Shown here in pieces: positions 1 through 7,727 of a stretch of DNA of 64,000 nt. Location: contig NZ_JALJRK010000005.1 of the NCBI RefSeq assembly GCF_024519725.1, positions 62,001 to 126,000 of the forward strand. Reading direction: 5' to 3'. The number at the start of each line of letters is the position of its first letter. Position 1 is the stretch's first letter. The DNA comes from Microvirga sp. Mcv34 (lineage in GTDB: Bacteria > Pseudomonadota > Alphaproteobacteria > Rhizobiales > Beijerinckiaceae). The notes beneath the pieces are model-generated. The model made no database searches. It had not been told where the DNA came from and saw only the letters and a list, made by a program, of their open reading frames with translations. The translations under genes and the position numbers were made by a program.

Positions 1-1803
1 CAGCGGCCGCACGACCGGCTCGTTCTCGCGCGAGGCGCGCCACATCTGCGTGTAGAGATAAGGCATCAGCCGGTAGCGCAGCTTGATCACATCCCGAACC
101 TGGGGAATGACGCTCTCATGCATCCAGGGAAGATTGACGACGCCGTCGTCCTTCCAGGAATTCATGACCATGCGCGGCCAGAGCGCGCAGAACTCCACGA
201 AGCGGCAGAACAGCTCCGCATTCGGGCTGGGCCCATGAAACCCGCCCACATCATGCCCGATGTTGAACATGCCGGAGAGGCTCATGTTGAGCCCCTGGGT
301 CAGATTGAACCGGAGAGTCTTCCACGCGGTCTCATTGTCGCCGGACCAGGTCTGCGCGTAGCGCCACAGGCCGGCCGCTCCCCCGCGCGTGATCGCGTAG
401 GGCCGCTTTCCGGGCGTATGGGCCGCCTGCGCCTCGTAGGAAAGCTTCGTCATGAGAAGCGGCTGCGCGGCCCGCGCCAGGACCTGCGGGAACGGGCGAC
501 CGTCTCCGTCGCACACCGCATCCTCATCCCAGATCTCGTATTCGTTGTTGTCGTTCCAGATCGTCAAGACACCGTAATCCAGCAGGGCGGATTGAATGCC
601 GTTCCGCCACCAGGTGCGGCCATCGGGATTGGTGAAGTCGACGTGGAACCCCAGACCGTCCCAGAACTGAGCCACGGCCGGCTGGCCGGTCGCACCATCC
701 TTGACAAGGATACCCTGCTCCACCGCCTCGTCGAGCCGAGGATGATCGTCCAGGAGGCAGGGCTTGAGATTGGTGACCGGCTGCATGCCGGCTTCCTTCA
801 GCCGGCGCATGGTGCCTGCCGGATCGGGAAACTTGTCGCGGTTCCAGTTGAAGGCATAGCGGCGATGGCCGATGGATGTATAGCCGGAGCCGAAATGGAA
901 GCTGTCGCAAGGGATCTGGTGATGGCGGCACTTCTCGATAAAGTCGGTGATCCGCGCATCGGCGTCGGGCGCGTCCGCGATGGTCATCGACGTGGTGGCG
1001 AAACCGAGAGACCATTTCGGCGCGAAGGCCTGGCCGCCCGTGAGCCAGGAGAACCGCCGCACCACATCCGGAACGCTGGGGCCCGCCAGCACATAGAAGT
1101 CGAGGTCGCCGTCCTGCGCGCTGTAGGACCGGAACGGCCCGTGGTAATTGTCGATCGTGCAGCCGAGATCCATCTCGCCGACGGCGAGATTGTCGTAGAA
1201 GATTCCGTGCGCACCCGTTGGCCCGTCGACCATGAGGAACGGGATCATCTTGTAGAGCGGATCGCTGAGCTCCGCATCGAAACCGCAGGGATCGACGGCG
1301 TCGATCTTGAAGCGGCGGCCCGTGTGATCGAGAGGTCCCGCCTTGTCGCCCACGCCGTAATGGCGCTCGTGATCATCGCGCGCCATGACGTGTTGAAGTG
1401 CGCCGGTCTTGCGCGACGCGAAATAGGCCTGCGTTCGCCGGTCCTGCAGGAAGGGACGATTTTCACCGCTCCGGTGCCAGGCAATTCCGAAGGGAGACAA
1501 GGTGACGATTGCCGTCAGACCTTCGGAGGCGAGCACGACGGTGCCATTCTGTTCCGTGACGGACGCGTCCGGGCAGGCAAACCCTTCCACCGAATCCCTC
1601 CATCTGCCCTCATAGGAAGGCTCGACCCCATTGGGCGCGATGCTCCAGCCTCGGTCGAGGCGGTAGCCGCCGTCACGCTTCAGAACGACACGACCAATAT
1701 CGTGCTCGAGGATCCCGACGCGCAGCTGCGTGTTCCAGCCCAATTCGAACACGGCCCAGATTCCATCGCGGCCACTGTAGCGGCCTTCCGTCAACGCCTT
1801 CAT
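1..1803 (-). CDS. Glycoside hydrolase family 31 (alpha-glucosidase/alpha-xylosidase-like), 3' end beyond the window
   Basis: About 601 residues are visible from the ATG at 1803; the frame is still open at base 1, so the C-terminus is missing. The GH31 nucleophile region reads IWNDNEYE (near base 545) and the acid/base region reads WSGDNETAW (near base 345). Towards the edge the sequence MPYLYTQMWRASRENEPVVR is typical of the end of the GH31 barrel. A GAGGAGA ribosome site lies about 9 nt before the ATG. No signal peptide is visible, so the enzyme is probably cytoplasmic and cleaves an alpha-linked oligosaccharide imported by the ABC transporter encoded just upstream in the same direction. Exact substrate (maltose-type or isoprimeverose-type) cannot be told. 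Confidence 0.9.
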   Translation of the reverse strand, partial: MKALTEGRYSGRDGIWAVFELGWNTQLRVGILEHDIGRVVLKRDGGYRLDRGWSIAPNGVEPSYEGRWRDSVEGFACPDASVTEQNGTVVLASEGLTAIVTLSPFGIAWHRSGENRPFLQDRRTQAYFASRKTGALQHVMARDDHERHYGVGDKAGPLDHTGRRFKIDAVDPCGFDAELSDPLYKMIPFLMVDGPTGAHGIFYDNLAVGEMDLGCTIDNYHGPFRSYSAQDGDLDFYVLAGPSVPDVVRRFSWLTGGQAFAPKWSLGFATTSMTIADAPDADARITDFIEKCRHHQIPCDSFHFGSGYTSIGHRRYAFNWNRDKFPDPAGTMRRLKEAGMQPVTNLKPCLLDDHPRLDEAVEQGILVKDGATGQPAVAQFWDGLGFHVDFTNPDGRTWWRNGIQSALLDYGVLTIWNDNNEYEIWDEDAVCDGDGRPFPQVLARAAQPLLMTKLSYEAQAAHTPGKRPYAITRGGAAGLWRYAQTWSGDNETAWKTLRFNLTQGLNMSLSGMFNIGHDVGGFHGPSPNAELFCRFVEFCALWPRMVMNSWKDDGVVNLPWMHESVIPQVRDVIKLRYRLMPYLYTQMWRASRENEPVVRPL

Positions 1804-1825
1804 CGAAAATGTCTCCTCAGAAATA

Positions 1826-2902
1826 TCAGCGAACCCGGATCGCGTTTCCGCCCGCGTCGAACAGATGAAGCGCATCGCGCTTGAGGCGCAGTCCGATCCT
1901 CTGGCCGCGGTCGTATCCGGCCTGACCATCCTTGCGCACGGTAATCTGCGGCAAGCCGGGAGCCGACCCGTACAGGTACGTCTCGCCCCCAAGCTGCTCC
2001 ACCAGGTCGATCGCGATAACGAGATCCGCCTGGCTCTCGTCCACGACATCGATATGTTCGGGGCGAGCCCCCAGGGTGATGGCATCGCCCGAGGAAGCCT
2101 GTCCGGTCGAGGGCACGGCCACCGTCTGCGAGCCGTCTCCGATCGTCACCTGCGCCGGCCCGGTCACGCGGGCCGGAAGCAGGTTCATGCGGGGCGACCC
2201 GATGAAACCGGCCACGAAGAGGTTGGCCGGATGATTGTAGACTTCGAGCGGCGTGCCGATCTGCTCGATGCGGCCCGCATGCAGCACGACGATGCGGTCG
2301 GCCAGGGTCATGGCCTCGACCTGATCATGCGTGACGTAGATCATGGTGCCGCCGATCTCCCCATGCAGGGCGGCAAGCTCCTTGCGCGTCGCGACACGCA
2401 GCTCCGCGTCCAGATTTGACAGCGGCTCGTCGAACAGGAAGATCTTGGGATCGCGCACGATGGCGCGGCCGATAGCGACGCGCTGGCGCTGGCCGCCCGA
2501 CAGCGCCTTCGGCTTGCGGTCGAGATAATCGGTCAACCGGAGCATCTGTGCCGCGCGGCGGACACGTTGATCGATTTCGGCCCGCCCGAGGCCCATGTTC
2601 TCGAGAGCGAAGGCCATGTTCTTGTAAACGCTCATATGCGGATAGAGCGCGTAGGATTGGAAGACCATCGCCAGTCCACGGTCGGAAGCCGGGACGTTCG
2701 TCACGCTCTGGCCGTCGATCCGGATATCGCCGCCGCTGACCGTCTCCAGCCCGGCGATGATGCGCAGAAGCGTCGACTTCCCGCAGCCGGAGGGACCGAC
2801 GAACACCACGAACTCGCCGTCCTCGATCGCAAGGTCGATGCCATGGATGATCGTGGTGGCGCCGTAGGATTTCTTGATGTCGGTGAGCTTCAGCTCTGCC
2901 AT
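1826..2902 (-). CDS. Sugar ABC transporter ATP-binding protein, MalK/UgpC family
   Basis: A 358-residue CUT1-type ATPase. Walker A GPSGCGKST is at residues 36-44, followed by the Q-loop (VFQSYALYPHM), the signature LSGGQRQRVAIGRA, Walker B IFLFDEPLSNLD and H-loop YVTHDQVEAMT. The C-terminal third is the TOBE/OB regulatory region (LGARPEHIDV). It energises uptake through the two permeases encoded upstream and lies 16 nt after the MalG-type gene and 22 nt before the GH31 gene, so all five genes look like one leftward operon. Such ATPases are sometimes shared between sugar systems. Confidence 0.95.
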   Translation of the reverse strand: MAELKLTDIKKSYGATTIIHGIDLAIEDGEFVVFVGPSGCGKSTLLRIIAGLETVSGGDIRIDGQSVTNVPASDRGLAMVFQSYALYPHMSVYKNMAFALENMGLGRAEIDQRVRRAAQMLRLTDYLDRKPKALSGGQRQRVAIGRAIVRDPKIFLFDEPLSNLDAELRVATRKELAALHGEIGGTMIYVTHDQVEAMTLADRIVVLHAGRIEQIGTPLEVYNHPANLFVAGFIGSPRMNLLPARVTGPAQVTIGDGSQTVAVPSTGQASSGDAITLGARPEHIDVVDESQADLVIAIDLVEQLGGETYLYGSAPGLPQITVRKDGQAGYDRGQRIGLRLKRDALHLFDAGGNAIRVR

Positions 2903-2918
2903 GATTCATCCAGTCCGG

Positions 2919-3968
2919 TTATTTCATCCCGGTATTGGCGATACCGGTGGTGATGAAGCGTTGCAGGAACACGAAGACGAGGGCGACCGGGGTGAGCGTC
3001 ATCACGGTCATCGCCAGGAGATACTGCCACTGCGTCTGCAATTCGCCCTGGAAGGCATTGAGGCCAATCTGCAGCGTGTAGGATTCCGTCTTCGTCAGGA
3101 CGGCAAGCGGCCACAGGAACTCGTTCCAGCGCCACATGATCGAGAAGATCGTCAGGACCGCGAGCGCCGGCAGGGTCAGGGGCATCACGATCCGCCAGTA
3201 AATCTGCCATTCCGACGCCTTGTCCATGCGGGCCGCTTCGATGAGATCGCGCGGCAGGGTCAGCATGTACTGACGCAGGAGGAAAACGCCCGTCGGTGTC
3301 GCCGCTCCCGGCAGGATCACGGCCCACAGCGAATTGACGAGCCCGAGCTTGGTCACCACGAGATAGACCGGCACCAGGATGATGGTGATGGGGATCATGA
3401 GCGTGCCGATCACCATCAGCATGGCGGCGTTCTTGCCCTTGAACTCGTAGATCGAAAGGGCATAGGCCGCCATGGAGTTGATCAGAAGCGTGATCAGGGT
3501 GGCGACCACCGTCACGAAGACCGAATTGGCGAGGAACCGCGGGAACGCGAAGCGTTGCAGCGGTTCGGAGTAATTCTCCGTCGCCAGGGAGAACTGACGC
3601 ACGGGGGTGCGCTTGTCGATGGCGACCCTGAACTGCTGGCTCGGATTGGCCGGATCGACCATCTGCGCCTGGATTCCGATCCGCCGGACCTGCGCGAGCT
3701 CGCGCTTGGTCCCGTCCTCCATCGTGACCGTGAACAGAGGCAGCGGCTGCGGATAGCCTGTTACGACGACTTCCTTTTGCGACAGGGGCAGAAGAGAGGG
3801 GGGAAATTCCAGTAGGCTCGCCTGCGTCTTGAACGACGACAGGACCAGCCACAGCACCGGTCCGAACATGAGGACCACGCCGAGCACCAGATACGTGTAG
3901 GCCGCGATATCGGTCCAATGCCAGCCCTTGGGGTTGCGACGGGCGGTGACGAGATGAGCGATGTTCAT
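2919..3968 (-). CDS. Sugar ABC transporter permease, MalG type, with extra periplasmic insert
   Basis: A 349-residue CUT1 inner-membrane permease with a first membrane segment near residues 25-47 and the EAA loop EAARMDKASEWQIYWRIVMP that contacts the ATPase. It is longer than the usual 275-300 residues: a hydrophilic stretch of roughly 70-90 residues (about 50-135, with LPLFTVTMEDGTKRELAQVR) lies between the first and second membrane segments and is predicted to face the periplasm. It ends with the typical FLQRFITTGIANTGMK. It follows the MalF-type gene by 7 nt. Confidence 0.95.
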   Translation of the reverse strand: MNIAHLVTARRNPKGWHWTDIAAYTYLVLGVVLMFGPVLWLVLSSFKTQASLLEFPPSLLPLSQKEVVVTGYPQPLPLFTVTMEDGTKRELAQVRRIGIQAQMVDPANPSQQFRVAIDKRTPVRQFSLATENYSEPLQRFAFPRFLANSVFVTVVATLITLLINSMAAYALSIYEFKGKNAAMLMVIGTLMIPITIILVPVYLVVTKLGLVNSLWAVILPGAATPTGVFLLRQYMLTLPRDLIEAARMDKASEWQIYWRIVMPLTLPALAVLTIFSIMWRWNEFLWPLAVLTKTESYTLQIGLNAFQGELQTQWQYLLAMTVMTLTPVALVFVFLQRFITTGIANTGMK

Positions 3969-3975
3969 GACGGCC

Positions 3976-5013
3976 TCACGAGGACTTGCGTTGCGTGAAG
4001 GCGAGCTGCGCCAACGTCAGGGCGAAGAGCACGATGCCGAGCACGACGGATGCGGCCGCTGCGAGGCCGAAATTCTGAACCTGGTTCGAGAATGCCGTCT
4101 CGTAGATGTACTGCACGACCATGAGGGTGGATGTTCCCGGTCCACCTCCGGTGAGCACGAACACCTCGTCGAAGGTCTGAACGGCGCGGATCAGCGACAG
4201 CACGATCACGACGATGAGGTTCGGCCAGAGCAGCGGCAGGGTGAGGCGCCAGAACACGCGCCACCGGGGCGTCGCGTCCATTTCGGCCGCCTCGTAGATG
4301 TCCGACGGAATGGCCTGGAGGCCTGCCAGCAGAATGAGGGTGTAGAACCCCATATGGGCCCAGACCGATACGAAGATGGCCCAGAACATCGCCCAGCCGG
4401 GCTCCGTCAGAAAGAGGGTTCTCTCCCCGCCCAGGCCCATGATGGCGGCGTTCAAAAGGCCGTCGCGCTGCAGGATCCACTTCCAGATCAGCGCCACCAC
4501 GACGGGAGACAGGAGCACAGGGAAGAAATAGACCGCGCGGAAGAAGCCCCGTCCGCGGATCTTCATGTTGAGCACGACGGCCGTCAGAAGCGACAGCCCC
4601 ACCATCGCGACGACTTGGAAGAACGAGAAGAAGAGCGTGTTGTAGACGCCACGCCAGAAATGATCCTCGCGGCAGGTGTTCGGATCCACGTAGGAGCCGC
4701 AATCGAACAGATACGAATACTGGTCGGCGCCGACATAGGGGCGCTCGGACGGGAACAAGGCCGGACCACCGGTGACCGAATAGACGAAGTTGATGGCGAT
4801 CGGCACGAACACGAAGAGGCCGAAGAACACGAGATTCGGCAGGAGGAAGACATAGGGCATTCGCCTTTCGCCGATGAGGCGCTGCAGTCCCGCCATCGGC
4901 CAGTCGAGAATCCGGGTGACCAGCTTCAGGACGGGGTTCGCTCCGCGCGATGGGGCAAGGCTTGCTGCCGGGGCCGGCGATGTCGCCGGAGAGGTCTTCG
5001 ACGTGAGGGTCAT
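3976..5013 (-). CDS. Sugar ABC transporter permease, MalF type
   Basis: A 345-residue CUT1 permease, partner of the MalG-type protein. The EAA loop EAAEMDATPRWRVFWRLTLP is present and about six to seven membrane segments can be recognised. The periplasmic stretch after the first of them contains two cysteines (FDCGSYVDPNTCRED) that could form a disulphide. The N-terminus is a 40-residue proline/alanine-rich cytoplasmic tail. Its gene lies between the binding-protein gene and the second permease gene. Confidence 0.95.
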   Translation of the reverse strand: MTLTSKTSPATSPAPAASLAPSRGANPVLKLVTRILDWPMAGLQRLIGERRMPYVFLLPNLVFFGLFVFVPIAINFVYSVTGGPALFPSERPYVGADQYSYLFDCGSYVDPNTCREDHFWRGVYNTLFFSFFQVVAMVGLSLLTAVVLNMKIRGRGFFRAVYFFPVLLSPVVVALIWKWILQRDGLLNAAIMGLGGERTLFLTEPGWAMFWAIFVSVWAHMGFYTLILLAGLQAIPSDIYEAAEMDATPRWRVFWRLTLPLLWPNLIVVIVLSLIRAVQTFDEVFVLTGGGPGTSTLMVVQYIYETAFSNQVQNFGLAAAASVVLGIVLFALTLAQLAFTQRKSS

Positions 5014-5073
5014 GATGTCTTCAGCCAGAGCGGGAATGCTCCGGGCGGGATCGCCCGGAGCAGGTTGCAGGCT

Positions 5074-6354
5074 TTACTTCCTGGTACGCTCAGCAATCTG
5101 CTGCTGCACATCCGACTCGATGCGCTGGTACGCCTCGTCGAGCGAGGATTCGCCCGCGATGGCCTGGCCGAGCCGGCTGATCACCGCGTTGAAGATCACG
5201 CGGTTGTGGACATAGCCCTGAAGCTTGGTGGCAACCGGCGAGAGCTGCGCCACGCCTTCGTTGAAGACCTTCAGCGCGGCCTTGCCCTGCGGCGTGGCAC
5301 TCTTGTACTCGAGGCCCTTCTTGGCGATGCCCAGGTGGCCCGGCACGAAGAGGGAGCGCTCATAGAACTCCGCCGCGATCGGCTCGCTCGCGAGGAACTC
5401 CACGAGGCGCGCGACCTCCTGAGGATGCTGCGTCGTCTTGATGGCCACGAGCGCGGCGCCGCCGGGCATGCCGGAGCAGTTGGCGGGCCCGCAGGGCGTC
5501 GGAACCGCCACCCAGTCGAAGGCGTCGCCGATCGTCTTGTCGAATTGTCCGATCTGCCAGGAGCCGGACTCGTACATCACGACCTGCGCGTTCTTGAACT
5601 CGTCATTGGCGCCCCGGTAGGCGGTGCCGGCGACGGAGCCCCAGAGCTCCTTCGACATCACGCCGTTCTTGTGCCAGTCGAACACGAGCTGCGCGCCCTT
5701 CTTGAATCCTTCGTCGATGACGGCGGGCTCGCCCTTGTCGTTGAACACCTTCGCGCCCTGCGTGATGGCGAGGCTGAAGAACCGGTGGCCGGAGCGGTCG
5801 ATCGCGATCGGGAACGGCGCCTGCACCTTGGCCGCGACATCCTTCGCGGCCTTCGCCCATTCCTCCCAGGTCGCCTTGGGACCGGGCATGGGAACCTTGG
5901 CCTGCTCGAACAGGGTCTTGTTCACGAAGGGGCCCGTCAGGGTGAGCTGGGTCATGAAGCCCGGGATCGAGCTCGTGTCGCCTGGAACGCGCATCCACTC
6001 GAGGAAGGGGCCGAAATTGGTCTCGAAATAGGCCGGGTCCTTCAGATGAGGACGCAGGTCGAGCATGTAACGGGCCACGCCGCCGAGATCCGCGACGCGC
6101 GCGAGGTCAGGTCCCTGCCCCGCCGCGAGCTGGACGGGCAGGTTCTCGTTGATGGCCTTGAAGGGCACCTGATCGAGAACGACCTTGATGCCCTTGTTCT
6201 GCTCCTCGAACCGGCGCAGGAGATCGGACATGACCTCGCCCTCGTTGCCGTCCGAGTACCAGGTCATACGCAGCGTCGTCTGAGCTTGAGCATGGCTCAT
6301 TCCAAGGCTTGCCGCCAGCAAGGCGCAGCCGAGGAGCATCTTCGTACCCTTCAT
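5074..6354 (-). CDS. Extracellular sugar-binding protein of the ABC transporter
   Basis: A 426-residue protein with a Sec signal peptide (MKGTKMLLGCALLAASLGMS, cleavage near AQAQ) followed by a MalE/UgpB-like fold: TLRMTWYSDGNEGEVMSDLL, then the FEEQNKGIKV segment typical of cluster-1 binding proteins. It is the first gene of the leftward operon and starts with a strong site (GAGGGAGGAAACG before ATG). It would capture the sugar in the periplasm. The ligand cannot be read from the sequence; the downstream GH31 gene suggests an alpha-glucoside or alpha-xyloside. Confidence 0.95.
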   Translation of the reverse strand: MKGTKMLLGCALLAASLGMSHAQAQTTLRMTWYSDGNEGEVMSDLLRRFEEQNKGIKVVLDQVPFKAINENLPVQLAAGQGPDLARVADLGGVARYMLDLRPHLKDPAYFETNFGPFLEWMRVPGDTSSIPGFMTQLTLTGPFVNKTLFEQAKVPMPGPKATWEEWAKAAKDVAAKVQAPFPIAIDRSGHRFFSLAITQGAKVFNDKGEPAVIDEGFKKGAQLVFDWHKNGVMSKELWGSVAGTAYRGANDEFKNAQVVMYESGSWQIGQFDKTIGDAFDWVAVPTPCGPANCSGMPGGAALVAIKTTQHPQEVARLVEFLASEPIAAEFYERSLFVPGHLGIAKKGLEYKSATPQGKAALKVFNEGVAQLSPVATKLQGYVHNRVIFNAVISRLGQAIAGESSLDEAYQRIESDVQQQIAERTRK

Positions 6355-6608
6355 CGTTTCCTCCCTCTTATCTTCTTATCGAACGTCGAGATTTGCTCGG
6401 ATCTGTGGCGCCACGGGGGCATCAGATCGCGTTGAAGCCCTTCCCTGTGAGTCGGCTTCGTCCTCCGGCGGAGGAGTTCGCTGGCCCCTGGATCGGGCTG
6501 GACTCTACTCAAGTCGCGTATCAGTCCGTGGCTGCTTGCCGGCAGCCCGTTCGCCTCGGCGCAAGCACCCGATCATCGGCCCTGGCGTCGATCTTGCGAC
6601 TGGACTTT

Positions 6609-6622
6609 GGCAAACGTTTGCC
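6609..6622. promoter_or_regulatory. Candidate LacI-family operator (perfect 14-bp palindrome)
   Basis: GGCAAACGTTTGCC is its own reverse complement and has the central CG step typical of LacI/GalR operators. It lies in the 356-bp region 6355-6710 between the binding-protein gene (leftward) and the lacI-type gene (rightward), 89 bp before the latter. The regulator probably binds here to control the sugar operon, itself, or both. I saw no second copy and no other gene in this intergenic region. Confidence 0.75.
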
Positions 6623-6710
6623 TAAAACGTCTATCAGCCTTTGGTATAAGGAGCCCGGCGAGAGCCTCCGGGCTCTCGACAGAACGGGCGAATGTGGTGA
6701 ACAAGATGGC

Positions 6711-7724
6711 ATGACCAAGCAGAAGCCCATCGCGCAGGAACCTGTTTCACTTGCCACGGTCGCCGCCCAGGCCGGCGTCTCGGTCGCTACCGTATCACGT
6801 ATTGTGAACGGCGAAACCCGGCGCGCATCCGCCGAGACCGTCGAGCGGGTTCAGAAGATCGTGGCGGCCCTCGGCTATCGGCCGAACCATGTGGGCCGGA
6901 CCCTGCGCCGGCGGGAAAGCCGCGTCGTCGCCATGCTCTCGCCCAACCTCGACAACCCGGCCATGGCGGCCATCGCGGCCTCGGTCGAGACGGCCCTGCG
7001 CTCCGCGGGCTACGTGATGATCCTGTGCGACACGCACGATCGCGCCGACCTCCAGGACGAATATCTGCACGTGATGCGCTCGCAGCTCGTTCAAGGCTAT
7101 ATCGTCGTCAATCCCGTGCGCAGCGAAGCGCTGTCGGCCGCGTTTGAGCGCGGCGATCCCATCGTGTTCGTCGGACGTCGCAACCCGGACGGCGGCGGGG
7201 GGGCCTTCGTGGGCATCGACAATCGCGGCGCCGGACGGGATGCCGCCGACCATGTCTGGTCCCGAGGGATCAGGAACATCGCCATCATCCACCCGACGCA
7301 GGGATCCTCGGCAACACGCGATCGTGTCGGCGGATTCATCGCACGCCTGAAGGAGCTGGGCCTGCCCGAGGGGGACATCCGCCAGGCCGAGGCGCCGGGC
7401 CTGTCGCACCTGGAGGTCGGCTACGCGGCGGCTCGGAGGCTCGTCCACGGACATCCATGGCCGCAGGGGCTGTTCTGTCCGAGCGACCTCATGGCCTATG
7501 GCGCCTACCGCCTCGCGTTGGAAACCGGCATCCGCATCCCGGAGGATTGCAGGATCGTCGGCGTCGACGACAACAAGCTCAACGCCTGGATCACGCCGTG
7601 GCTCACCTCGGTGCACATTCCCTATGCGGATTTCGGCGCCAAGGTGGTGGATCAGCTGCAAGCCCTATGGGCCGGCGAGCACCCTTCGGAGCTGCTTCTG
7701 CCGCATACGCTGATCGTCCGCTGA
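6711..7724 (+). CDS. LacI-family transcriptional regulator of the sugar operon
   Basis: A 337-residue protein. The N-terminal helix-turn-helix plus hinge reads SLATVAAQAGVSVATVSRIV, followed by LGYRPN and the hinge LRRRESRVVAML. The rest is a periplasmic-binding-protein-like effector domain (residues about 65-335, ending LLLPHTLIVR). The frame stays open upstream, but the ATG at 6711 gives the normal LacI N-terminus, so I chose it. It is divergent from the sugar uptake operon, with a matching palindrome between them, and is probably a local repressor released by the imported sugar. Confidence 0.92.
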   Translation: MTKQKPIAQEPVSLATVAAQAGVSVATVSRIVNGETRRASAETVERVQKIVAALGYRPNHVGRTLRRRESRVVAMLSPNLDNPAMAAIAASVETALRSAGYVMILCDTHDRADLQDEYLHVMRSQLVQGYIVVNPVRSEALSAAFERGDPIVFVGRRNPDGGGGAFVGIDNRGAGRDAADHVWSRGIRNIAIIHPTQGSSATRDRVGGFIARLKELGLPEGDIRQAEAPGLSHLEVGYAAARRLVHGHPWPQGLFCPSDLMAYGAYRLALETGIRIPEDCRIVGVDDNKLNAWITPWLTSVHIPYADFGAKVVDQLQALWAGEHPSELLLPHTLIVR

Positions 7725-7727
7725 CGC

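Noticed and set aside
118-1884. Long plus-strand open frame opposite the GH31 and MalK genes
   Set aside because: The minus strand carries unmistakable GH31 motifs through to base 1; the plus frame has the R/A/G/P-rich composition typical of antisense frames in GC-rich genes.
3961-6435. 824-codon plus-strand frame opposite the permease and binding-protein genes
   Set aside because: Antisense of three clear ABC transporter genes on the minus strand; no family character of its own.
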